Part shown: piece by piece, positions 46,233 to 55,150 of the stretch
Position numbering within the stretch: position 1 is the first letter of the stretch
Layout of the letters: each line of letters opens with the position of its first letter
Assembly (NCBI GenBank): GCA_964593555.1
Contig: CAZQIC010000005.1
Location: forward strand, 25,669 to 89,668
From: CAZQIC01 sp964593555
Lineage (GTDB): Bacteria; Bacteroidota; Bacteroidia; JAFLBG01
DNA: 64,000 nt
Direction of reading: 5' to 3'
Made by a program: the position numbers and the translations under genes
Notes under the pieces: model-generated
Databases searched by the model: none
Told to the model about the DNA's origin: nothing
Seen by the model: the letters and a program-made list of their open reading frames with translations, nothing else

Positions 46233-47546
46233 TTACTGAGCGAGGCCTATCTTAATTTTTTTATTTTTTATCTTTTCATTTTGAATATTGGCTAAAACCT
46301 TTTCGATCTTATCGCTTTTTATGGCTGCATAGGAGGAATGATCCAGCACTTCTATTTTCCCGAGTTCTCCATTTTGAAGTTTTCCTTTATGCATTAACAT
46401 TCCTACAATATCCATTTTGTTGATCTTGTCTTTTTTTCCGGCAGCGATGTATAATGTTTTCCAGGAAGAGGGTTTGCGAATTACCAATTTATCCGGCAGT
46501 GATTCATTTTCAGGAGTCGTTTCCAAGAAAGGTGGCAGATGATCTTTTTCATCCAACAATAAATAAGCTGTGCCACCTGCATTCATTCTTGCTGTCCTCC
46601 CATTCCGGTGAATCAAAATATCCTTGGTGTTTGGTAATTGATAATGAATTACAAATTCGATCTCGGGGATATCCAGGCCCCGTGAGGCGAGGTCGGTTGT
46701 TATCAGTAAATTAATACTTCCATTTCTTAATTTGATCAGCGTTTTTTCACGGTCGATTTGTTCTAAACCTCCATGATAAAATCCGTGATGTATTTTATGT
46801 ATGGTTAACTGTTCGCTTATCCGGTCAACAGCATCGCGATGGTTGCAAAAAACGATCGTTGAGCTTTCTCCAAATTTTCCGATTAACAGCATCAATGCTT
46901 CCAGCTTGTCATCACCAGATACCCGTACAGATTTAATCTGTAATGCCGACTTTAATTCTTTGTGTTCAGTAGTAAAGTTGAGTTCCGCTTTGTTTTTTAT
47001 TCCTGTGAATTCAGGTATTCCTTTTAAGGGTGTTGCTGATGTAAGTACTCTTTTGTCAAGATTTTTTAATTGGTAAATAATAAAAGACATCTCATTTTGA
47101 AAACCTGCTTCCAGTGATTTATCAAACTCATCCAATATTAAAGTGTGAACTTCCCTGATGTTAATATTTTTTCGGCGAATATGATGTTCGATGCGGCCCG
47201 GAGTTCCAACTAGGACAGCAGGTGGATGTTGAAAATTATTTTCTTCAATTTTAACAGAGTGTCCTCCATAACAACAATTGATCTTAAAGCCGGAACCCAT
47301 TTTTTTAAAAACCTGTTCTATCTGTTGCGCCAGTTCACGTGTGGGGACTATAATTAGAACCTGTATCTCGGGTTTACTATTGTTTAATAATTGTAATGTC
47401 GGTAGAAGAAATGCCAGTGTTTTTCCGGAACCTGTTGGCGAAATAAGAACAATATCATTGGGTTTCTGAAACGCGTCTGATACGGCTTGCTGCATTTCAT
47501 TCAGTGAGGTAATATTGAAATGAGAAAGTATAGTAGAGTAATTCAT
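46233..47546 (-). CDS. DEAD-box RNA helicase, DbpA-like, with DEFD motif II
   Basis: 437 residues. Motif I SPTGSGKT (36-43), Ia PTRELAQQ, Ib GTPGRIE, motif II DEFD (139-142) in place of DEAD, motif III SAT, V TDLASRGLDIP, and motif VI HRNGRTARM. The C-terminal 75 residues (YIAAGKKDKINKMDIVGMLM ... LDHSSYAAIKSDKIEKVLANI) match the DbpA RNA-binding domain that directs DbpA to 23S rRNA in other bacteria. A role in large-subunit assembly is therefore likely. It is the second DEAD-box gene of the window and unlike the first in motif II and C-terminus. Confidence 0.9.
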   Translation of the reverse strand: MNYSTILSHFNITSLNEMQQAVSDAFQKPNDIVLISPTGSGKTLAFLLPTLQLLNNSKPEIQVLIIVPTRELAQQIEQVFKKMGSGFKINCCYGGHSVKIEENNFQHPPAVLVGTPGRIEHHIRRKNINIREVHTLILDEFDKSLEAGFQNEMSFIIYQLKNLDKRVLTSATPLKGIPEFTGIKNKAELNFTTEHKELKSALQIKSVRVSGDDKLEALMLLIGKFGESSTIVFCNHRDAVDRISEQLTIHKIHHGFYHGGLEQIDREKTLIKLRNGSINLLITTDLASRGLDIPEIEFVIHYQLPNTKDILIHRNGRTARMNAGGTAYLLLDEKDHLPPFLETTPENESLPDKLVIRKPSSWKTLYIAAGKKDKINKMDIVGMLMHKGKLQNGELGKIEVLDHSSYAAIKSDKIEKVLANIQNEKIKNKKIKIGLAQ

Positions 47547-47639
47547 AACAATTTGTTTCTGTACTTATGGAATGCCATCTTGCGAAAGTACTACAATTTT
47601 TTTCGGGGCCCATTTCTTATTGCGCTTTAATAAACAGTG

Positions 47640-47682
47640 TATAAATAAAAATTCCGAACTCCCGGTGTTAGGAATTCGGAAT
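47640..47682 (-). terminator. Rho-independent terminator after the outer-membrane barrel gene
   Basis: 47651-47662 and 47671-47682 form a 12-bp stem with one mismatch (ATTCCGAACTCC against GGAATTCGGAAT) and an 8-nt loop. On the minus strand it is followed by TTTTTATTTAT. It ends transcription of the gene at 47700-48449. Confidence 0.75.
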
Positions 47683-47699
47683 AAGCAGATGTGGCGTTA

Positions 47700-48449
47700 T
47701 CAAAATAGGAATGATATTCCTGCATAACCTCCATATGCTTTCCTGGATGCGCGAACGATCACGTTGAACGTATCGCCGGAGCTTTTATCGTCTATGTCAA
47801 CCAGACCGTAAAAGCCTCTGAATCCAAGATCTAACCTGATACTATGACTTGGGTTTAGCATTGTCTCTAATCCTGCACCATATGCAAAACCAAAGTCATT
47901 TTGTTTTACCGCTACTACGGCTCGCAAAGTATCTGTCTCGCGGCTGCCGTTAACGCTTGTACTGGAACCTACATTTATTCCGAACTGTGGTCCGGCAACT
48001 AAATTAAGGTTTACCATTCGCGATTTATCGGTATTCAGCGAAAGTAATATCGGTATGTTGATATAATCAACATGCACGATCCGCTCCAGGCTTTGGTCTT
48101 TATATTTCTGGGATATTTTATTGTAATTAACCTCTCCCTGTACACCTACATTTTTAGAGAGATTTAATCCCAGCATAGCACCGTAACCGATGCTCATCGT
48201 CGCCTTACCCTGCACTACATCCCCATCATAGGTTTGTACCGATAGCGAAGAGAACGTAGGTAAAAGACGCGCACCAAGCTCTACATAACGCAGTGGCGGG
48301 GATTCCTTACCACGATCTTCATACTGGTTCTGAGATGCAGGCGGGGTTTCCCTGATTATTACTGTTGTATCCTGTGCGTTCAGTAATCCTGTAGCCAATA
48401 GGGAAGTAGTAAGTATTACTACCGCTCCCATTCTGTTTTTCGTTTTCAT
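47700..48449 (-). CDS. Outer membrane beta-barrel protein (PorT-like family)
   Basis: 249 residues. A signal peptide ends at LLNAQ (about 25), then a short Pro/Glu linker and alternating amphipathic strands (YVELGARLLPTFSSL, GAMLGLNLSKNVGVQGEVNY, YINIPILLSLNTD, FGFAYGAGLETML, YGGYAGISFLF), ending in the aromatic residue typical of barrel C-termini. It fits the small eight-stranded 'outer membrane beta-barrel' family common in Bacteroidota, of which PorT is one member; a T9SS role is not shown. It is a single-gene unit with a terminator on both sides. Confidence 0.87.
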   Translation of the reverse strand: MKTKNRMGAVVILTTSLLATGLLNAQDTTVIIRETPPASQNQYEDRGKESPPLRYVELGARLLPTFSSLSVQTYDGDVVQGKATMSIGYGAMLGLNLSKNVGVQGEVNYNKISQKYKDQSLERIVHVDYINIPILLSLNTDKSRMVNLNLVAGPQFGINVGSSTSVNGSRETDTLRAVVAVKQNDFGFAYGAGLETMLNPSHSIRLDLGFRGFYGLVDIDDKSSGDTFNVIVRASRKAYGGYAGISFLF

Positions 48450-48580
48450 GATTTCAAGTTTTAATTGTTTTTATAATATAAAGAAACAACTTGTTTGAAG
48501 GCTTGCGGAGCTATATTCGTTTGTGACTTCTTTTCAGTAGATAAGAACTAAAAATTGTTGTGTGATAAAGCCGGAAAAAT

Positions 48581-48607
48581 AAAAAAGGCTGCAAATAATT
48601 TGCAGCC
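48581..48607 (-). terminator. Strong rho-independent terminator ending the YitT-MMPL transcript
   Basis: GGCTGCAAA (48587-48595) and TTTGCAGCC (48599-48607) form a perfect 9-bp stem with a 3-nt loop. Reading the minus strand, the stem is followed by TTTTTTATTTTT. It isolates the barrel gene from the MMPL gene upstream. Confidence 0.85.
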
Positions 48608-48651
48608 TCGAGGGGATATAAAAATATTTAAATGAAATCCTTTTGGAACTC

Positions 48652-48870
48652 CTATTCCGAAATCGTGATCTTTCGTGTTTTGTCTGTTAACGTTGGAGTT
48701 TCTATTCTGCAGAAATAAACGCCCTTGCTTAGCGATGAAAGATCGGCCTTCAGCGAATTGGAATTTTTAAGATGAATTTCTTTCACCGCTTCACTAATCA
48801 TAGTTCTCATAGGGAGATCAAATCGAAATTGCCTCTTATCAAAGGTCTGAAAATAGCGAAAAAATGATGA
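48652..48870 (-). pseudogene. Orphan T9SS type A sorting-domain remnant
   Basis: Between the MMPL stop and the terminator, the minus strand encodes FDLPMRTMISEAVKEIHLKN and then SNSLKADLSSLSKGVYFCRI, ending RKITISE and TAG at 48652. The 'LSSLSKGVYFCRIET...RKITIS' pattern is that of the end of a type A sorting domain. There is no signal peptide and no N-terminal part; the only start is an ATG at 48810 (52 codons). Best read as the tail of a lost T9SS protein gene now sitting in the 3' region of the MMPL transcript. This accounts for most of the 48450-48889 gap. Confidence 0.55.
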
Positions 48871-48889
48871 TTGTTGAGTGTGTTGAGGA

Positions 48890-51235
48890 TTATTCTTCTA
48901 TCTCTATCAGAGATTCTTCCAGCAGTTCTTTCTTGTCGATCCATTTGCTAATTGAAAGTAACAGCGACGGCAGCAGTAATAAGTTTGTACACAGCGCCAT
49001 AATAAGTGTTAAGGAGATTAATATTCCCAATGCCACCGTGCCGCCAAAACTTGACAATGCAAATATTCCAAACCCACAGAATAAAATAATAGCAGTATAA
49101 ACCATGCTCAACCCGGTTTCTTTTATGGTAATTGAAATTGCTTCTGCCCTGGATATTTTTTTCTTTTTGAGTTCCTGCCTGTACCGTGTAAGAAAATATA
49201 TTGTGCCATCGGACGAGATACCGAACGCAATACTAAAAATTAAAATAGTTGAAGGTTTAAAATTAATGCCCGCGAAACCCATTATGCCCGCTGTAATAAC
49301 CAGCGGTATAAGGCAGGGAAGTTTTGATAATAAAATAATTCGCAATGAACGAAAAAGAGCAAGGCCTACCAGCGTAATTAAAATAATTTCTATTAATAAG
49401 CTTTCCAAAAGATTATGCAACAGGTAATCATTCCCTTTGAGGAACATTAAGCTGTGTCCGGTTAAATTCACCGTGTAATTTTCTTTCTCAAATATTGAAT
49501 CTACTCTTGGACGGATAACACTTAATAATTCTTTTATTCTCTGGGAGCCTACATCCGCCATTTGAATACTAACGCGAGTGTACTGGTTGCTGCTATCTAT
49601 AAATGTTTGTAACCTATTTTCGCGGCCCTTCAAAGTTGATGTGTAGTCTTTTAATTTTTGCAATTCGGTAGGAGGAGGGAGTATATAATATTTAGGATTA
49701 CCTTTTTTGTAACCCTGGTAAGCAAATTTTATTGCCTCAACAACCGATAGTGGTTTTGAAAATTCAGGATAATCTGAAAATATTTTTTGTAATCTTTTTA
49801 TTTTATAAAGCGTTGCTCCGTTCTCTGCAAAAACTCCATTCGGTTTTTTAGTATCAATAAAAACTTCGAATGGCAATACTCCGTTAAAATTCTCCTCGAA
49901 AAATCTAAGGTCGCTGTATATAGGATCTTTCTTTGGAAGATCATCCACCACAAAACCAATTACGTTTATTTTGTTCATTCCATAAAAGGAAACCAGGGTG
50001 ATCGCTGTAATTACAATATATATGGCTTTACGGTGATGATGAACAAGATTATCCACAACATCGAGCAGCTTGTTCATTCTTTTCGCATCTAAATGCTTGG
50101 TATGTTTAAATGAAGGCGCGGGTAAAAAGCTAAGTGTGATCGGAATAAGGATCAATGTAATAACATAAGTTGTCATTGTATTAATAGCGGACACGATTCC
50201 AAAATCTACCAGCAGCGAACTATTCGTAAAATATAAAACTCCAAACCCGATTGCGGTTGTTACATTGGCAAGGAAGAGGGTCACGCCAATGGTTTCTATT
50301 GTCCTTGTTAATGCTTTTATTTTGTTTCCATGCGCCGCATATTCGCTATGGTATTTGTTAACCAGGAAAATACAATTGGGTATGCCAATTACCATGATCA
50401 ATGGAGGAATAAGTCCGGAGAGAATGGTAATCTTGTAACCAAGCAATTCTATTGTGCCAAGTGACCATATAACGCCAATGGCAACAATTACAATGGAAAA
50501 GAAAACGGATGAAAATGAACGAAAAAATACCCAAAGGATAATTGCCGTAATGATAATGGCAAGGAAGAGAAAAAATTTCATTTCCCCGGAAACTTTTGCC
50601 ATATACTCAGTACGTATATAAGGCATGCCGGAATAATGAAGTTTAATATTGTGTTTCTTTTCAAAAAGTTCGGCCTGAGTTTTAATTTCCTTTACGATTT
50701 CTAGTCTATGTTCCGAGTTCAGATCTTTTTTGCTAAAAGTAATCGCCATTATTGTAGCACCTGTTTCGCGGTTGTAAATAAGTCCTTCGTAAAAGGGTAG
50801 TGATTCTATCAGTTTTTTTATACTGTCTGTTTCTTCTTGATTTTTTAACGGACCGTTGAGGAGAGGAGAAAATTCAAATTTCTCAAGGCTGTCATTTACA
50901 ACAATATTGTAGGTATTGCCTATAGACATTACTTCTTTGATCCCGTTTAATTTATTAACAGTGGCTCCGAGAGTATACCAATCGTTAAATTTTTCCAGCT
51001 TAAAAAGATCTTTGTCCTGCAATCCAATTACCATTACACTTCCATCTTCACCAAACAATTTTTTAAAATTGTCGTAATCGATGTATGTGGAATCATCATT
51101 CGGCAGAACTTTCGCAAATTCATATGATAACTGGGTTTTGCTCGCCTCATATCCCATGAAGCAGGTAAGCAGCCCGATAATAACAATGAATGTTATGCGG
51201 TTACGTAAAAATTTATTTGCTAAAAATTTCCACAT
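48890..51235 (-). CDS. MMPL/RND superfamily membrane protein
   Basis: 781 residues with about 12 membrane helices in two halves, each with one helix, a large periplasmic loop and five helices with an SSD-like core (SGLIPPLIMVIGIPNCIFLVNKYHSE in the first; STILIFSIAFGISSDGTIYFLTRYRQEL in the second, with the Asp used for proton coupling). It resembles the 'predicted exporter / hopanoid transporter-like' RND group that lacks a partner adaptor. The cargo is probably a lipid or other hydrophobic compound. It starts one base after the yitT-like stop, so the two form an operon. Confidence 0.9.
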   Translation of the reverse strand: MWKFLANKFLRNRITFIVIIGLLTCFMGYEASKTQLSYEFAKVLPNDDSTYIDYDNFKKLFGEDGSVMVIGLQDKDLFKLEKFNDWYTLGATVNKLNGIKEVMSIGNTYNIVVNDSLEKFEFSPLLNGPLKNQEETDSIKKLIESLPFYEGLIYNRETGATIMAITFSKKDLNSEHRLEIVKEIKTQAELFEKKHNIKLHYSGMPYIRTEYMAKVSGEMKFFLFLAIIITAIILWVFFRSFSSVFFSIVIVAIGVIWSLGTIELLGYKITILSGLIPPLIMVIGIPNCIFLVNKYHSEYAAHGNKIKALTRTIETIGVTLFLANVTTAIGFGVLYFTNSSLLVDFGIVSAINTMTTYVITLILIPITLSFLPAPSFKHTKHLDAKRMNKLLDVVDNLVHHHRKAIYIVITAITLVSFYGMNKINVIGFVVDDLPKKDPIYSDLRFFEENFNGVLPFEVFIDTKKPNGVFAENGATLYKIKRLQKIFSDYPEFSKPLSVVEAIKFAYQGYKKGNPKYYILPPPTELQKLKDYTSTLKGRENRLQTFIDSSNQYTRVSIQMADVGSQRIKELLSVIRPRVDSIFEKENYTVNLTGHSLMFLKGNDYLLHNLLESLLIEIILITLVGLALFRSLRIILLSKLPCLIPLVITAGIMGFAGINFKPSTILIFSIAFGISSDGTIYFLTRYRQELKKKKISRAEAISITIKETGLSMVYTAIILFCGFGIFALSSFGGTVALGILISLTLIMALCTNLLLLPSLLLSISKWIDKKELLEESLIEIEE

Positions 51236-51236
51236 A

Positions 51237-52145
51237 TTAATGTAATGGCCTCTTCTTTATCATTCCGCCCTTGGTATCTTTTACCGTGTTCATTATTGTA
51301 AATGCGTTGGGATCAATTTTGTCGACTTCTGTTCTCAATTTTGCAATTTCAAGCCTGGTCATAACAGTATAAATAATATCCATGTCGTTTAAATTTTCAC
51401 CCCGCTTACCATAGCCTCTTTTTCCTTTATAGACGGTTACTCCACGTCTTAGATTTTCTATTATCATTAACCGTATTTCTTCGCTGTGAGATGAAATAAT
51501 TGTCACACCAATATATTCTTCAACACCCTCAATAACAAAATCGACGGTTTTTGAGGCTGCAAGATAAGTAAGTATGGAGTAAAGGGCTGTTTCAATTGAA
51601 AGCAAATAGGCTGCAATAGAAAATATACCAACATTAAATATAAGTATGAAGTCTCCGATGGTGAGCCCCGCGCGCCTGCTTAACGATATTGCCAATACTT
51701 CAGTACCATCAAGTACGCCACCACCCCTTACTGTAAAACCAATTCCAGCACCAAGAAAAAATCCACCGAATACTGCAACCAATAGTTTATCAGTGGTAAT
51801 AATTGGATAATTAATAAAAGTAATAGCTAATGCCAGGCAAATAATAGCTACAACACTTTTTATGGCAAAGGAAGTTCCAAGCTGCCTGTAGGCAAGGAAC
51901 ATAAAGGGTATATTAATAATTACAATAAGGATGGGTAAGGAATAGTTGGTTTTTTCTGCAACTAATAATGATATGCCTGTTACACCACCATCAATAAACG
52001 AATTGGGTAAAAGAAAACTCTCCAAGCCAAACCCCGCAGAGATAATGCCTAATAGTATAAGAAAACAATCTTTTACAAAGTGAGTGGCGGATACTTTCCG
52101 TTTATATGCTTCTTTTGAACGAATGTAGTTGCTACCTGGACTCAC
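51237..52145 (-). CDS. YitT family membrane protein with DUF2179 domain
   Basis: 302 residues. Five or six N-terminal membrane helices, beginning at VKDCFLILLGIISAGFGLESFLLPN and including FIDGGVTGISLLVAEKTN, then IGFTVRGGGVLDGTEVLA. The C-terminal 85 residues (EEYIGVTIISSHSEEIRLMI ... RGVTVYKGKRGYGKRGENLN ... EVDKIDPNAFTIMNTV) are the ferredoxin-like DUF2179 domain typical of YitT-type proteins. Function unknown; a membrane transporter or regulator role is usually assumed. First gene of a two-gene operon with the MMPL protein. Confidence 0.92.
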   Translation of the reverse strand: MSPGSNYIRSKEAYKRKVSATHFVKDCFLILLGIISAGFGLESFLLPNSFIDGGVTGISLLVAEKTNYSLPILIVIINIPFMFLAYRQLGTSFAIKSVVAIICLALAITFINYPIITTDKLLVAVFGGFFLGAGIGFTVRGGGVLDGTEVLAISLSRRAGLTIGDFILIFNVGIFSIAAYLLSIETALYSILTYLAASKTVDFVIEGVEEYIGVTIISSHSEEIRLMIIENLRRGVTVYKGKRGYGKRGENLNDMDIIYTVMTRLEIAKLRTEVDKIDPNAFTIMNTVKDTKGGMIKKRPLH

Positions 52146-52246
52146 AAGTATATTCTTATCTTTCTGTTAGAGGATAGGATCCGATTTTATATCCACTAAA
52201 ATACTAAATAAAATGATGTAGACTTGCGATGAATTGAGTTTTACAG

Positions 52247-52279
52247 TTTGTTTTTATAAGCACATCATTCGTATATTTA
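52247..52279 (+). promoter_or_regulatory. Candidate promoter of the acyltransferase gene
   Basis: TTTG (52247-52250) and TATATTTA (52272-52279) are 21 bp apart; only the last base of the -7 box deviates from TAnnTTTG. It lies 22 bp before the GTG start. Confidence 0.4.
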
Positions 52280-52301
52280 TTCACGAAATAAGATCTATAA
52301 A

Positions 52302-53630
52302 GTGCTTTATCATATACTTAAGCCATTCGTGTTTTGTTTTCAGCGAATATATTATCGCATAGAAAACCAGAATATGAGTTCTATCAACGGAAAAAAGCCC
52401 CGGATACTTTCACCAAATCATGTGAATGCTTTTATCGATCCTATTATTATTGCTTCTCAGCTTAAGCAGAATATCCATTTCTTTGCGCGTTCCGATGCTT
52501 TTAAATCTCCTTTTTCCAGGTGGGTTTTTAAACAAATTAAAATTGATCCCATGTACAGGATACAAGAAGGATTCAGCAATCTGAAAAATAACAATAAAAC
52601 ATTTGAGATATGCAAGACTCTCCTGAGCAATGATAAAACCATTATTATGTTCCCTGAGGGGATATGCATATTGGAATTCAGGCTGCGTAAATTAAAAAAG
52701 GGATTGGCTCGTATTTTTTTTGATACTGAAGAAGCTTTTGATTTTAAAAAAGATGTTTATGTTGTTCCTGTTGGTTTAAACTATTCCGAGGCGGATAAGT
52801 TTGGAAGCAAGCTGTTCATTAACGTGGGTAAGCCAATGGATGCGGTGGATTATAAAGAGCAATTTAAGACGGATAAGGTAAAGGCGATCAATGAATTTAC
52901 AAAGGAGTTGGAAAGAAGAATGCAGGAGTTGCTAGTTGTGGTGAATAACAAGGAATACGACGGTTTATACAAATCATTGGTTAAAATATATGTTGATGAA
53001 AAAATATATGGGTCAAAAGATAGATCCTTAAAAAAGGAACACGAACTCAATTGTAAGGTTGCGGATGCGTTAAACAAACACGATGGTTCTGATTTTTTGA
53101 ATTCGCTAAATGAAAAAGTAAAAATTTATTTTTCCGAATTGGGAAGGGCAGAATTAGACGATACGGTTTTGTATAAAGAGCAAATAGAGAAGCAAAGCGC
53201 GGTGAATATTTTTGGCCGGACATTTTTACTAATTATTGGTTTTCCTGTTTTTCTTTTTGGGATAATTACCAATTACCCCCCATATTTTATTGCAAAACGT
53301 ATTGCGAATAAGATTGTAAAGAACATTGAATTCTATGCATCTATTTATTTCAGCCTGTCAATGCTGTTATCCTTATTGAGTTATGCCATTCAATTGCTGG
53401 CCATCGCTCTTGTATTCAGAAGCTGGCCCTTATTAGGAATTTATATTGTTGCTGCTGTCGTATCCGGACTAATAAGTATAAAATATTTTAAATTGTTTGA
53501 AAAAATAAAAATGTTTCAACGGCTGCTTTCACTTACAAAGAAAAATCCGGAAGTGGTGGAAGACTTATTGATTAAAAGAATGGAGATTGTGGAGATGGTG
53601 GAGGGGTTGATGAAAACTGAAACTAGCTAA
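52302..53630 (+). CDS. PlsC-type 1-acylglycerol-3-phosphate / glycerol-3-phosphate acyltransferase
   Basis: 442 residues from a GTG. The acyltransferase block I is NHVNAFIDP, with the catalytic His-Asp pair in the H-x5-D spacing seen in Gat-type enzymes rather than H-x4-D, and block III is MFPEGI. Two C-terminal membrane helices (about residues 305-325 and 345-395) anchor it to the inner membrane. It should acylate glycerol-3-phosphate or lysophosphatidate in phospholipid synthesis. The GTG is preferred to the ATG at 52374, since relatives also have an opening segment like LYHILKPFVF. Its stop overlaps the start of a 61-codon ORF (TAATG). Confidence 0.88.
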   Translation: MLYHILKPFVFCFQRIYYRIENQNMSSINGKKPRILSPNHVNAFIDPIIIASQLKQNIHFFARSDAFKSPFSRWVFKQIKIDPMYRIQEGFSNLKNNNKTFEICKTLLSNDKTIIMFPEGICILEFRLRKLKKGLARIFFDTEEAFDFKKDVYVVPVGLNYSEADKFGSKLFINVGKPMDAVDYKEQFKTDKVKAINEFTKELERRMQELLVVVNNKEYDGLYKSLVKIYVDEKIYGSKDRSLKKEHELNCKVADALNKHDGSDFLNSLNEKVKIYFSELGRAELDDTVLYKEQIEKQSAVNIFGRTFLLIIGFPVFLFGIITNYPPYFIAKRIANKIVKNIEFYASIYFSLSMLLSLLSYAIQLLAIALVFRSWPLLGIYIVAAVVSGLISIKYFKLFEKIKMFQRLLSLTKKNPEVVEDLLIKRMEIVEMVEGLMKTETS

Positions 53631-53815
53631 TGATACTTTACCTTGTTTATTGGGGGATTCTGCTTATTATTTTTTCGTTTATTATTTATAAGCCATTAAA
53701 TAAGTCAAGAATACGAAAGGGAAAAAAAACACTTAATTTTTGGGTATTTACTTATGGTACTTTAATACTATTATTGATAGTAGAGATTATTTATAAAGTA
53801 ATACAGCTTAGTTAA
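53630..53815 (+). CDS. Small two-helix membrane protein
   Basis: 61 residues; the ATG overlaps the acyltransferase stop in a TAATG arrangement, which argues for translational coupling. Two hydrophobic helices (LVYWGILLIIFSFIIY and FTYGTLILLLIVEIIYKVI) flank a basic loop (KSRIRKGKK). No family recognised; perhaps an accessory of the acyltransferase. Confidence 0.5.
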   Translation: MILYLVYWGILLIIFSFIIYKPLNKSRIRKGKKTLNFWVFTYGTLILLLIVEIIYKVIQLS

Positions 53816-53818
53816 ATA

Positions 53819-53859
53819 GTCCTTTATTCTTAATGCCATTGTCTTAATCATAAAAATTG
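53819..53859 (-). pseudogene. Detached copy of the VOC gene 3' end
   Basis: Read on the minus strand this segment encodes MIKTMALRIKD, against MIKTMALGRVKD at the end of the VOC gene 200 bp away in the same orientation. The DNA is alignable over about 40 bp with a codon-sized deletion; the stop codon is changed to TAT. It appears to be a decayed duplicate of the gene tail. Confidence 0.5.
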
Positions 53860-53920
53860 AAAGTTATAGTTTTTTAAAGAGTTCTCAGTATCCGAGTGTT
53901 TTTAATAATATGTAGATGTC

Positions 53921-53987
53921 TCCGTGTTTATCTGTGTAATCTGTGGTGACATTGTTTTTACCACGGATAGCACAGATTTTCACAGAT
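53921..53987. repeat. Intergenic inverted-repeat element of the CACAGATT type
   Basis: 53921-53947 and 53960-53987 are imperfect inverted arms (about 20 of 27 positions) around a 12-nt loop; the cores are ATCTGTG/CACAGAT and CTGTGGT/ACCACGG. I recognise ATCTGTG...CCACAGATT text as a widely scattered intergenic repeat type in several phyla. It may also form a hairpin in the VOC gene transcript. Confidence 0.65.
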
Positions 53988-54052
53988 CCTTAAAATACAG
54001 TTTAATAACAATCGCTTGAATCTATTGGGGCTGAAAGAATAAGATAAAATAA

Positions 54053-55111
54053 CTAATCCTTCACTCTCCCCAATGCCATTGTTTTGATCATAAAATTCGG
54101 CAGGGGTTTTTCTTGGTCTCTTTTTTTAAGATTTAAATACCAGCCTAATTTTTTCAGAATGGGAACTTTATGTGTTTCCACAAATTCTATCCAGTAGCCA
54201 TCAGGATCTTCTATATAACTAAAATGTCCTGCGGCTTCGCCCATGTCAAAACTATTCGCACTATCAACAGTAAAGGGATGTCCGAATGCTTCACATTCTT
54301 TTTTTACAGCCGCCATACTTGTTACATCAAAACACAAATGAATAAATCCCCTGTCGCCCCAGAAACGGTTCTCAAATATTTTTCTTCCCTTGTGTTCAAA
54401 TGTTTGTATCAGTTCCATTTGTGAAGGACCCAATAATTTGCTGAATGCTCCTTTGTTTATTCTGCTGCTTTTTAATAAAACTCTTCGCACTTTTCCATTG
54501 CCGCCTGGTAAGCATGCAAGGTCCTCAAATGTTCCTTCTTTATCATACACGACTTCATCATAACCTAATAGTTGCGAATAGAATTTTTTCGATCTCTCTA
54601 TATCACTGACTCCGATCATGCATCCTGCTGGTCCGCCGGTTAATTGTTTACCATTGCCAAACCATTCTTTCCCTTCTACTACTTCAAATAAATTTCTATA
54701 CAGGTCTTCAAGGAAAAAATGTTTTTGTCCATGTGGTGTTGTGGAAATTCCACCCAATATTTTTGCATCTTTTGATTTTAAAAAATTGAAAGAGCCCTGC
54801 ACATCGCTCGATTTTATTCTCGTGCAATAAACACCAAGGTCGCCCAGTTGCAATGAAAAATTTGCAGGCTGCGGTGTACGGCTGGTATACTGCCATATTT
54901 CAAACCCTCCCCCACCTTTCATATTAATAGCTAAAATAGCGTGGCGCTTTTGTGGTTTGCCTCCAGTGTAGGGTAACATTAAATTAGCTTCGGCCGCTTC
55001 TTCAAATACCGGAATGTCCATTCCGAAATGCTGCCTGTACCATTTAAATGCTTCGTGCACATTGGGTACTCCAATTCCAATTTGTTGTATTCCTGCAATA
55101 CAGTTAATCAT
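54053..55111 (-). CDS. VOC superfamily protein with two glyoxalase-like domains
   Basis: 352 residues. Domain 1 (about 5-150) begins IQQIGIGVPNVHEAFKWYRQ and domain 2 (about 160-320) begins MIGVSDIERSKKFYSQLLG and ends FSYIEDPDGYWIEFVETHK, both the vicinal-oxygen-chelate pattern. Metal ligands are probably H in FIHLCFD and E in YWIEFVE. The family includes dioxygenases, glyoxalases and epimerases; I cannot fix the reaction. It lacks the C-terminal signature of 4-hydroxyphenylpyruvate dioxygenase. A degenerate copy of its 3' end lies about 200 bp downstream. Confidence 0.82.
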   Translation of the reverse strand: MINCIAGIQQIGIGVPNVHEAFKWYRQHFGMDIPVFEEAAEANLMLPYTGGKPQKRHAILAINMKGGGGFEIWQYTSRTPQPANFSLQLGDLGVYCTRIKSSDVQGSFNFLKSKDAKILGGISTTPHGQKHFFLEDLYRNLFEVVEGKEWFGNGKQLTGGPAGCMIGVSDIERSKKFYSQLLGYDEVVYDKEGTFEDLACLPGGNGKVRRVLLKSSRINKGAFSKLLGPSQMELIQTFEHKGRKIFENRFWGDRGFIHLCFDVTSMAAVKKECEAFGHPFTVDSANSFDMGEAAGHFSYIEDPDGYWIEFVETHKVPILKKLGWYLNLKKRDQEKPLPNFMIKTMALGRVKD

Positions 55112-55150
55112 AAGTATTGATATTTGATGATTTACAATCTATAAAAATTT

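Noticed and set aside
54053..55111. 4-hydroxyphenylpyruvate dioxygenase
   Set aside because: The two-domain VOC layout fits, but the conserved C-terminal part of that enzyme is missing and the metal-ligand context differs; only the superfamily can be supported.
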